Below, piece after piece: positions 25,301-35,300 of a stretch of DNA of 64,000 nucleotides. Below the pieces are notes generated by a model, which was not told the DNA's origin, ran no database searches, and worked only from the letters and a program-made list of their open reading frames with translations. Source of the stretch: Blastomussa wellsi (lineage: Eukaryota; Cnidaria; Anthozoa; Scleractinia; Plerogyridae); the NCBI GenBank assembly GCA_947652115.1, contig OX393565.1:6110881-6174880 (forward strand). The letters are read 5' to 3'. The position numbers were made by a program, and so were the translations under genes. Numbering within the stretch: position 1 is the first letter of the stretch; each line of letters starts with the position of its first letter.

Positions 25301-28300
25301 GGTTTTAGTGTTGTTATCATGCTTATAACTACTGGTAACTTGTTATTAAGAGGGTGTGCATGGGGTTAACTGGCCAAAATTTTAACTGTCAGCTGAGAAA
25401 TGGAAACTTTTAACTTTATTTAAGTGTCAAGTCTTCTAGTACTTGATGTACATGACTGTACTAATTGGTGAATTGAGATGACTCACAGGTGTAATCTGGT
25501 CCATTTCCTGCTAACAGTTTTAATAACAGTCATGTGACTGTCAAGTAATGCTTTATTTTTTGTGCAGGAATCCTTGTCCGTGTCTGAAAGAAGGTGATGC
25601 AGAAAGATCCAAACTAGCCAAGGCAGCTAAAAAATACAAGGTACCTGGCAAGCGCATTGCCTTTATAGTTTCTTTTTCCTTGAGGTGATTTTTTAAGATG
25701 AATTTGTCACCCGCAATCCTAATCTCAATGTTGCCATCACAAACACATGCGCGGCAGTTTTGTCTTGACTCGATTTTTGCTGCATTCTGATGTTCTTCCA
25801 CTAAGCATGTATGGGATGCAAAGCGTAATTTGATCGCACATATTTTGGACCTTGGTGTTGCAACGTAATATTTATATAATTCCTGCTGTTTTTTTCACTT
25901 GGTGCTATACCAATCCACGCTTTTGGGAGAGTTAGTCCCTGGCGTTTACGTATTGCTATTGCTCATGCAAGCTTTAATGGTAGTTGGATGCAAAATCGAA
26001 CACATCATCCAGCTAAGAAAAGCAAGAACGAATGAATGAATGACTGCTTTGTTGCCAGGTCACAAGTCATGACATGTACAAGCAAGGGGTTCAATATATT
26101 GAAACAGCCATACCCCTTCCACAGGCCCCACGCGTGCCATGTGTTATAATTACATAACGATCACTGTTGCATAACACGTGACTACAAGTTTTACTATCAA
26201 ATTAATTATTATTCTTATTGCCCGAAAAGAAAGACAATAATTCTATTCACATTGCAAATAATTTATTTAATATGCTTTTCTCCAGTATAGTATTATGTGG
26301 CAAACATAAAGGAAAAGGGGGCAGGGCAGAGGAAGGGTTGTAGCCTGGCAAAGCAGATTTTACCAAACAAAGTCATCATGTGCCACTGAATACAACTTAG
26401 TACACCTCTGTTACACTTTATTAACCAAAAGCACAATGCATCGTCCTCGCCAAATCTTCCTAACCTTTGGTTATTACTAGTTCAGTAATAGTTTACCTAT
26501 AGTAAATGCAGGGCCTGTTTGAGGCATGATCACAGGGCTGCCAATAACAGTCAGACAATCAACAATTATTTGGCGAATATTCCCCACGACTTTGTTTCAG
26601 GGAAAATTCGCCGATGTTCACTGAGCCTTAAGTGAATAATTGTTTAAAGCATAATTTCCAGAGGTGAATATCAAGAACTACATAACTAAAGAACTAAAAC
26701 ATAAGAAGGGAGACACAAGTGACTCAATTCACACATGTTAGGCATTAAAATGGATCAAAAATAACACTAGTACATACACTCATCTGCTACCTTTGTTTGA
26801 TTATTGGTAACTTATGGAAGCTTGTGGTTGTCGTTTCTGAAATGAGTAGATTCTGTCTGAAGAGAAATTAATTTTGGTCACTTGATCTGACACATTTTGT
26901 CCTGGACGTGTGAACCACTGTGTTTATGATCACTTTCAAGACACCTTCAAAAACCATTTCTTGAAAATTTTTTTGGTCCAAAGGCTTTAGTTATCATTCT
27001 CCAATATTATCGGTGTCTTGAATATCTGGACCTGGAGCGATTTCTTATGAATAAAGGAAAATTTTCTTTCATCAAGAGTCTGCCATGTTTATGCACCTAT
27101 CAATGTTAAGCCAGTGGGGAGAGGCCAGGCATAGGTGAGCTGAGAGTTTCTGTTCAAATGCGTTACCCCAGGGCATTTTAGGATTGTCAAAATAGTAACT
27201 AAAAGTCAATAAAATGTTGCTAGAAATGCCATTGAAACGGTCAAAAGTCCCTACTATGGGGCGATAACTACTGTCAGATCCCCTTCCTATGCCCGGCCTC
27301 CCCTCCCCCAGCGGCTTAAAATTGATAGGTGCATCTTACATGCCTGGATAACAAAGGTGGCATGGAATAGTAACCAAGCCTCAAAATGCTATATTCACTG
27401 TTTCGCGTGGTGAATAAAGTCTCATAAGCCAAGCTTCTCTTCCAATCAAAACGTCCCATTCTTATTATTCACCTCTGGACATTATACTATCAGACAATAT
27501 AGCCAACTGAAATTTGAGATCCCAACTGTGGTTGGACAGCAATTACTTTTTTTTTGCTTCCCAAAACAATGCCGATGTTTTGCACTAACAACGCATTGTC
27601 AATCAGTACTGTATTGTGACATCCAACCTCAATACTGGGTTTTGTCTGGGTAACTTAGTCATGATCAGGCACATGTACTCATACTCAGTTTTCTTGGACA
27701 AGTCCGTCCAAGGGGGAAAGGTGCAGTGAGGTTATCCCTATGATAAGCACCAACCCATGATACAAGGCCGGACCACAACACCGTAATGTCATAGAAAAAA
27801 TATTTTCAGCCCTGGATCACTTTTCAGCTGCAGTAAATTGCCACTGCATAAATTATTGTCATGTAAAAGATTAACAAGTGCAACCTTTTCCCTCATTATA
27901 ATAATTATTATAGCATCTGTTGGAGGAACTGGTGAACAGTGGACTGTATGAAACAAAGGACAGCTTCACTGTGGTCATTCAACCTGCCCTTCACATGCCA
28001 CCAAAATCTGAGGTACATGCACGGTATTACTGATTTATTTCACAAGTCGTGAAGCTTTTATTGTAATGCATGGTGGAAAGGTGGTGGTGATGATGATGAT
28101 GGGGATGATCATGATCGAGTTAAAATTGTCTGTGTAACTTAATAATTTACACTGCTATTGTTGCAGTGGTGTTGCAACTGAAATGCAGATATTGCAGATG
28201 GTTTATATGTCAGATATATGTGTAGGTGACAGTAAATAAAAACCACTCTAAAATTGACTTCAAATAAAAGTAAACATTAAAAGAATAGTTTACAGTACCA

Positions 28301-29716
28301 TTTCAAAAAAGAGTCATTAGTAAATGTTATAATAAACCAGGAAGAAACTTAAGAAGGGATGTTTGTCATATAATTTGTACAACAAACTGGAATTGTTTTC
28401 TTTTATTGCCAGGATGGTAAATTAGTGCAATCCTTTTTCGGTGTGGACTGCCTGCACTTCACAGTACATGGCCATGCAGCGGCCGCATTAGCTTTGTGGA
28501 AGAATATGGTATGCTAGAGAAAAACTTAATAGGATAACCAGTAGTTCAACATTGAACCACTACGAATACCTAGGCTAGCCTGCATGTTCTTCTGGGGGGT
28601 CTAAACTCTAAGAAGGCCCGTTTTGAGAGAAAACATAATTCTCCGGGGAATGTAAATATTTTGCCGTGAATCAGGAGGCTCAGGATTTTTCGGGGAAACA
28701 TGAAGTGATATAGCTAAAATCTTGGGAAGTTTGAGATTTTTCTATAATGTCTCCAAGAAATTCGTGATGGATTTAGTAGAGTTGTCACTCCCCATTATTC
28801 CTGGCAGTGTAGTTGGGTACACTGCACACAAATTGTTTGGAAACCTGCTGACACAATTTCGGGGAGTACCTGTCTAGCATCTGATCCAGAGGTAGTAGCT
28901 GCAATACTCCTGTGCTAGTTACTTCTTGTTGCAGAACAATTAACCTGGAGAATCTTGAATATTATTTACTGGTTGTAATTACCTTAAATGCTGATTTGCA
29001 GTTGGAGCCACTTGGTTCAAAGACAAAGCAATGGGGAGATCAGGAGACACTGAAATGCCCTTCAAAGGTATGGTACATTATATCTCTGTATACACGTGAT
29101 TCATTTTTGTGACCAAATATTCCCTGACATTTCTAAAATCTTCAGTTTCAAAATGGCTGTTTTATCATAGGGATGATAAATCATCAACAGGCTTTGCTTT
29201 GTCTAAAGTTTCTTTGAATTTTGTTGTAGTTATGATTTACTGGTAACAGGATTTTGTGTTGCCCAATTCTGTCAGGGTAATCATACTTGTGATTATAAAC
29301 AAATTGGACTCCTGCTAGGGGTTGTCTGTTTTTGTTAATCACTTGTGTGATAAGACAGAATTGAACTCCACTCGGCCCTATTACCACTATTACTTACAAA
29401 ATAATGGACAATGTATATGGTGGACATCAGTTTTAACAGATTTTGTTTATATGTACTGTATGTTTTATAGGATAAGCCATACCTGTTCACGAAAACAAAC
29501 AGCTTGATTGTCACGAGTAACTTTAGTGACGATGGCGATGTTGACGACTCATCATCTGGCGACTTCCCTCCCACTGCCGCTGTAGCTCTGGCTGTGTCCT
29601 TGACAGCTGTGGTGATCATTGTTGTCACACTCGTGTGGAGAGGGCGGAAATCACGACGGAGACCTGAAGCATCACGACTGCTGTATGCTCCAGGGCCACA
29701 CAAACCAAGAATTTAA
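13999..29716 (+). CDS. Ig-domain phospholipase-B/SGNH-like membrane protein
   Basis: Exons: 13999-14059, 15540-15914, 16623-16750, 17684-17744, 18160-18218, 18884-18951, 19396-19439, 21063-21168, 22076-22127, 22622-22702, 23820-23885, 25200-25297, 25568-25640, 27914-28012, 28413-28508, 29002-29067, 29471-29716. All junctions have AG/GT and matching phase, giving 1779 nt or 592 aa. Order: signal peptide (1 to about 25); Ig-like domain (about 30-145; C70, W92, GTYSC at 129-133) on one symmetric phase 1-1 exon; one PLB1-type lipase repeat (about 150-510); acidic linker; TM helix 547-567; short basic tail. It matches the last repeat plus tail of vertebrate PLB1, which has four repeats. GDSF Ser226 and DCLH Asp469/His472 are kept. 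The block II Gly is Asp297 (LNVAFLDASARD) and the block III Asn is Glu336 (IGTEDLC), so catalysis is doubtful. Inclusion of the Ig exon is inferred from phase and position. Confidence 0.88.
15236..15390. mobile_element. Short foldback element in intron 1 of the Ig-SGNH gene
   Basis: The arms atatcaaacactcgagacag and its near-complement (ctgtccctcgtgtttgatat) flank a short centre. Both include gtttcatcacatttccaaa. A diverged relative is near 3622-3770. Confidence 0.65.
15955..16165 (+). repeat. SINE family S1 copy
   Basis: The head resembles a tRNA (gtggcctaatggttag). The body carries ttcttgggcacac and ccacccaggtgtataaatgg, then a G-run and tactcctagtc. It shares this body with 18448-18745 and 38787-39066 and, inverted, with 31832-32092 and 40054-40296. 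It lies just 3' of the Ig exon. Confidence 0.75.
17795..17900 (-). repeat. tRNA-derived SINE family S3 copy
   Basis: On the minus strand it reads gtagctcagtggttagagc then gggttcaaattcc, which are pol III A and B boxes, followed by ccgagttcttgttgatgcc. The tail recurs at 45537-45585 and at about 18017-18064. The anticodon arm is mispaired, so it is not a functional tRNA. Confidence 0.7.
18448..18745 (+). repeat. SINE family S1 copy
   Basis: A full-length-looking copy: tRNA-like head with gttcgagccctgg (B box), the ccacccaggtgtataaatg body, a G-run, and the 3' end atgctaaggaaactgggata. It is located in an intron of the Ig-SGNH gene. Confidence 0.75.
19525..20030 (+). repeat. Dispersed repeat R1, copy 1
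   Basis: About 500 bp resembling 45846-46372 along its length. Shared stretches include gatacggctacagtgtctgt, ggacccataaagtgaa and accgaccatttaagagagta. Both copies are in the same orientation and lie in or near introns. The short ORFs inside are not shared between copies, so it is non-coding. Confidence 0.8.
20037..20335. mobile_element. CAGGGTTCGTA-terminal element M3, copy 1
   Basis: The termini cagggttcgta and tacgaaccctg are inverted. The interior is rich in 'catggaaa' and 'cctggaaa' words. Relatives lie at about 24698-24996 (same strand) and 36003-36279 (opposite strand). No ORF. Confidence 0.75.
21420..21662. mobile_element. MITE with CCTTAGTGTG(G/A)CCACCCAAC termini
   Basis: The left arm ccttagtgtggccacccaac is answered by the right arm gttgggtggtcacactaagg. 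Inner arms also pair (gagcgcgaatttgtttgag with its inverted partner). It lies in an intron of the Ig-SGNH gene. The ORF spanning it is an artefact. Confidence 0.75.
24698..24996. mobile_element. Element M3, copy 2
   Basis: This repeats the 'cctggaaagtcctgga' content and the gtacaaaccctg right end of the element at 20037-20335. The left end is decayed. Confidence 0.55.
25641..27913. other. Long intron of the Ig-SGNH gene
   Basis: At 2.3 kb this is the largest gap in the second half of the gene. Apart from the inverted-repeat element at 27092-27333 I see no coding exon. Short ORFs here lack splice sites or protein-like composition. Confidence 0.5.
27092..27333. mobile_element. MITE M4, copy 1 (TGCACCTATCAATGT termini)
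   Basis: The left end tgcacctatcaatgttaagcc and right end ggcttaaaattgataggtgca are inverted. The second copy is at 37237-37492 and shares caataaaatgttgctagaaa and the catagg..cctatgcccg inner arms. Confidence 0.8.
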
Positions 29717-30531
29717 GTTTTTAAAGGATGTTCTTTTCATATTGGAGGTCAAACCTTTTAGTTACCCCATTAGCTTGACATTGGGAGGTACAAATTTACT
29801 TCAAATCTAAGCCTTGTATGCAGGTGTTTGGGTAAAGGCTAAAGAGGGGGTGTGTGGAGGCTTCCAGCCACGTGAAACAAGACTGAAAGAGTACAAGAGT
29901 TATGGGATATAGTAAACTGCCACTTTGTATAAGCCCTGGCATACACAACTCTCCATAGGGTTTTAGGAGGGCTGATAAATGGAGAGGCTTATAACCAGAA
30001 AAGAGACACTGCTTTGAAATGAGCTAGCTATAACTGCAATACTGATCAAAATAAGTTTTGGATGTACTCCCCCCACCTTTTTGCAACCCTCTTTGTATCG
30101 CATTCTAGCTTAACATCTTAAGACCCAATATTGTAACTGCGTGGAAAATAATTAACTTTGTCTATAGCTGAAATTTTTTAACATGCACATTGTGTAAATT
30201 CATTAACTATAGGCAAGGTTTTAGGAAACATTCTGGTTGAAGGAGCTTGGCATGAACTTGATTCACTCCAAGGCAAGATATTAGTCCAAGTGTACAGATG
30301 TAAAACAAAAAAAATATTTCAGCCAATATTTAATGTGTTAATAATCAAAGATAACATATGTATAATTATGAAGTATTCAAGAGCTGTTAATAGCCCATGG
30401 ATCGTTTAACTTTCGTTAAGAAGTGGATGCTTTAATTTGCACCACATGCAGAAAAAAAATCTGGACACACTATCTCAAGTGTAGTAAAATTTACTGGCTT
30501 GATTAATGTTATTTTAAATATATATATTTAA
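29717..30531. other. Downstream region of the Ig-SGNH gene
   Basis: This includes the presumed 3' UTR. No ORF or RNA gene is supported. Confidence 0.4.
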
Positions 30532-31115
30532 CCCATTGACTCCTGGAGATTTTTGGAAAAAGTCCTTTTTTGGACATTTGTGACATTTTTGGTCTGTTGT
30601 GAGCTAAATCTGCCCTCATGTACTCAAAACTTCGTTGGAACATGAAAACATGAATGTCTTTCCACTAGCGTCATGTTTTATGACACTTGCTTTGGCATGC
30701 ACAAAAGGCAAAATTTGGCAATAATTTTTGGGTTAAAAAGTGACGTGTCTTAAGGCTTTTTTTCCATTGTTTTCTCCTTTTCTTATCATTTTGTTGCAGT
30801 TGTTGGTCTTCTACTAGGCTTGCCTTCGATTCAGTCCAAAATTTCCCAAGAAAGCGTGATCCAAACATGAAATTCTTGCCATGGAGTATCCAAGGGTAGT
30901 TGAGGCTATTTTTCTCAGAGTCCTTTACTCAAATGTCCATGTGTATTTCATGATCAATTAACTCCGTCACTCTGATCTGGGTATCATTGGAAAGATCTTT
31001 TCCTCCTGCAGAGATTGAGTATAAGTGATGCCTTTTTTGCTAAAAGATGATGTCAGAAGCCGAACAAAAGGCAATGTTTGTTATGGCCAGTTTGGTCGGC
31101 ACGGGAGCCAATGGG
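30532..31115. mobile_element. TTAA-flanked MITE, family M2 (CCCATTGACTCC termini)
   Basis: TTAA at 30528-30531 and 31116-31119 flanks a 584-bp unit that begins CCCATTGACTCC and ends GGAGCCAATGGG. Ends starting CCC next to TTAA are the classic piggyBac arrangement. No transposase is present, so it is non-autonomous. Confidence 0.85.
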
Positions 31116-31831
31116 TTAATAAGGGTAGGCTTTTTAATAAGTCATGTTTACTTAATACATCATTTGCATTTTTAGTGGTGCGTCACAATTAAAAATTGCT
31201 ATTTATAAGAAATTGCCTTGTTATTGATCAACACTACCACCTTTTCAAACCCTGATCTAGACTCTATACTAACTTTTTAACTTACTGGTTTGTCGTGCTG
31301 TGACATACATGTACATGTCAGATTTACTAGACAAAAGTATTTTTGCAGTTCAGATACTGTTAATATTATTTACAAAAAAACGGTTGAATGTTCTTAGTTT
31401 TTTTCATTTGCCAAAGTGGCTAGAGGAATGCTAAACCTAACCTGCGATCATTCCTTCCCTCCCTTCTTATACTTGTTCCTTCGTTAAAAACAAAAAAGAT
31501 GCCTGGTTGCAGGTTATGCTAAACCTGGAAGCGAAAATCAAACATTTTGCTACCGACTTTCTAGCTAGTTGGTTAGTCTAAGGCCCTTCCTGACATTGTT
31601 CCATGCTTAAAATCCAGTTTATCGATCACTTGATATGTATGGAATGGTGCAGGTTTCTCCTCTGGTAGAATTATGTTTTGTTTGTTATGCCAGGGTTTGT
31701 CTTGACATCCAAGGCCAGACTAGTCTGTAGGCCTTCCCTACTTTCTTCACAAGTAGGACCACTCTGGGATTGAGGATTGATTGTGGTAAAGCCTTTGAAG
31801 CCCTGCCGGCAGTCAACTCCTTCCAGTTTCT

Positions 31832-32092
31832 GTAGCACGAAGCAGCAAGGAGTATTTCTACTTCCCCTGGATGGGATGCTAGTCCATTGCAAGGTACCCC
31901 CCAGCATTCGGTCAGGTTGCCCCAACAATTAACTGATACACCAATTTATTCAATGCACTCCCGGGTGGAGATAGGCATTGTGAAAGTGAAGGTCTTGCCC
32001 AAGAGCACAACACAGTTGCCTAAGCAGGGCTCGAACCTTGACTATTAGATCTGGAGTACAGTGCGCAAACCATTGGGCGCTGCACCCCTAAT
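31832..32092 (-). repeat. SINE family S1 copy (minus strand)
   Basis: It is the inverted version of the S1 body (ccatccagg.., ctagtccat, acccgggtgga) and ends in a tRNA-like head (ccattgggcgctgc). It lies between the Ig-SGNH gene and ERH. Confidence 0.7.
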
Positions 32093-32399
32093 CTGTGATC
32101 AGGCGTTCTTTAGATTTTTTTATTTTTTTTGTAATTACTTTGTATACTTCGCACTGGTTTCTTGTTTATCGTGTTCTTTTGCATTGAGATTTAGACGTTG
32201 TGAACATTCTAGTGCTTTTCCTTAAAAAAACCATAAAATTTCAACCTAAAGAGACAAAATTTTTTTTAATAAGATTACAATCAAATGATGTTTACTGTTA
32301 CAAGATGAACAGAGGAATTAAACGAGTGAGCAGTTTGTTAGCATTCTGCTGGCTGGTGATCAACTGAAGTGTACTGTACAAATGTCTAATTTTGCAGTG

Positions 32400-35300
32400 T
32401 TATTTTCCAGCTTGCTTTCTTAACATGATATAGATGTTTTCTTTTATCCACTCCTTGTTGTGTGGCTCATAATAAGGCTCCTTTTGGCATCGTCTGTTGA
32501 TTGGAAAACGAACAAAGCAACCAAAACATAGACAGTCATCAAAATCCAGTCATCAAAATCCACTTTGAAGATAGTTGACAACAACACTTGCATGCAATCA
32601 ATACAACCCATCAACTATTTTGGCTGCATATGATTGGTCTAAACACATCACCTGACTGAATAGGCCCCAGCTAAAACTGGGGAATATCCGATACTCAAAC
32701 TTATCAGAATGCAGCACCTCTTAAATGTGGCTAAATAACATTTAGGCAAAGTTAACCTCACGACAAGTTAGGTCAGCAGACATTTGTCGCAGGTGAACTG
32801 GTGCGACTACGTGTTAAGCTTGGGCACCTCGCGATTTTGGTGCTTTTGCTTGCTTGCACAATTCGCGTAGATATTTCGCTGCACTTAGCTTGCTTGCAGT
32901 GCATTCTGAAGCCGTTTGTGCCCACTCCACCCTCCCTCAAGTTTGGATGGGTTAGGTAAGTATTGGTTGGTAAGTATTCCATTGAGTCAGTCAGTGTGAC
33001 GGTGCAATGGTGGTGACCGCTCGCAGGGTTGCCATGGTTACCTCCTTTTCTGAGCTAGTTGTTGCCCGGCTCCACCAATCCTTCAGGCACCAGCTCCCAA
33101 GCTCATCTATTGGTGATGAGTTTAATTTCTAAATAAGACTTAAACATAACTTAGAAAGGGACTTTTTAGAATGGTACACCAAGCAAGACAGGTCAGTCAA
33201 GTTGTCGATGTAATCAAACAGTTGACTTATATCGTAGGTGATGGATGGCGTGCTTGGGTTGGATTTCTTTAGGTATTCTTCAAATATCTTGCAGACACCT
33301 GAAAAAGTCAAAAGAATATGGAACATAAAAATGATGCACAATTTTCAAGCGAAGAAGCTTCATTCTGTACAATGAATTTACATTAAACTACATTCACAGG
33401 TAGAGTGAGCCTTGGGAATGAACTCTGCGAGCTTGGGAGCATTCTCGTCCCCAGAGTCACTTGTCCCTCTTAGCCGCCTGGGCCTGTGCACGAGGAACAA
33501 GTGACTCTGGTGACACATCATTTAATTGGCTGAAATCTAACAAAGCGAGTCCAATCAAATCAACCGTTTTAAACTATTAATATTATAATACATTAGGGTT
33601 TAAAATGGCTGAAGTGATTGGACTTCCTTTGTTAGATTTCAGCCAATCAAATCATGTGTCACCACAGCCACTTGTTCCTCATGCACAGGTCCAGCCGGCG
33701 AAGAGGGACAAGTGGCTCTGATGATGAGAATGGTGTCCTAGATGAGAGAGGGGTCTCAGGTCAAAACCCTGACAATGTCAGCTACTTGACCTGGCAAATT
33801 TATAGAAAATGGGGAGCAGAGGGTTTTTGCGTTGACACCTTGCCTGGAAAACATATCTGGAACCCTGGGAGTTTGGAAGAAATGTTGCTGTTGATACATG
33901 AAGTTGTTCCAGCAATCTGAACAGTTGAGGAATTGTGATGTGTTTTTGTGAATGTCCAAAAGTTCATACTGCTTTTTAGACTGCTGTTTGTATCAGAAGT
34001 GAATTCCTGATGTTTTAGTGAAAATAAAGTGACTGTCTCTATGATTTTATTACCAATAACATCTTACGTAGGAAGATTTAAACAATTCTATTAAGATTCC
34101 ATTTCCACCGTTGTCTTTAAAGTGCACCTAACCCCAAAATATTTTTTTCACTAAAATAAACCTTTGCACTTGTTCGAAACGCATTGCACCTTTCCTTTCT
34201 CTTTTTAACAAAATTCTGACTATTTATAGCATTCAGAAGTTACGAAAAACTGTGCATCATTTGTTCCACGACCGAGTCATAAGGGGAATGGGTCTATTTC
34301 TGATGTGACATCAAAAACTGATTTCATGCATGTTTACAAAGACTTGATGCGATGCAAATCAGTTTGCGACGTCATATCAGGAATAGACCCATGCCCCTTA
34401 TGACTCGGTTGTGGAACAAGTTTGTTAAAAGGAGAAGCGAAACGTGCAATACGTTTTGAACTGGTGCAAAGGTTTTTTCAGCGAAAAAATATTTTGGCGT
34501 TAGGTGCACTTTAACTATCACACTGTAAGTGGTTCCGTTGCCATTAGAAATCATGAAGACATCTTCACCAAAAGAAATCACTGCTTTTTGCTAGTATTGT
34601 TGCTTTATCACATCAGACATGTAATAAAGTTGTTTTTACCAAAATTGAAGAAAATAATGGGAATTAACTTGTCAAGGAACTGATGACCAAACTTGTAATG
34701 TTAGAAAAATCATGAAATCAAAGTGATTTGGGTTATGAAATTTTTATGACATCTCGAAAATTAAGTGCCCACCAAATACATGTATGACCACCAAAATCGT
34801 GAAATGAACGTGTTGTGAAAACTAACTAAAGGTAGTCTTCTGTATAATATTCCAAATTCACGACTTTTAATTTACTCAGTAGCTTTGGAGTGAAAATCAG
34901 CAATAATTAAAAAAAATTACCAAAATGACACTTGTCACTCAAAGGATATTATCACTTTATCCTACCTTCCATGCATTCATCTTTTGTCTCATAGTCTGAG
35001 TATGTTCTTGAGTCTGGCTTTGCAGTAGGTTGAATTAGAAGGATTGTGTGTGACTGTGAAAAGAAAAATTACAATGTGGTAAATACCTGTAAGCTATAGG
35101 AGAACTTACTGTGCAGGGCTGCAAATAGTTTTTTCCCATGAAAGGCCATGTGTCTGACTTCATCACCATTTCAATCAGAGGAAACAGTAATGTCATCAGA
35201 CATCATATTACAGAGCTCCTTGATAAAGCGCCATCAACGCAAAACATCTGCATTTGCAACGGAAGGTGTAAAATGTCTGGATATTCTGTCCGACCACAGT

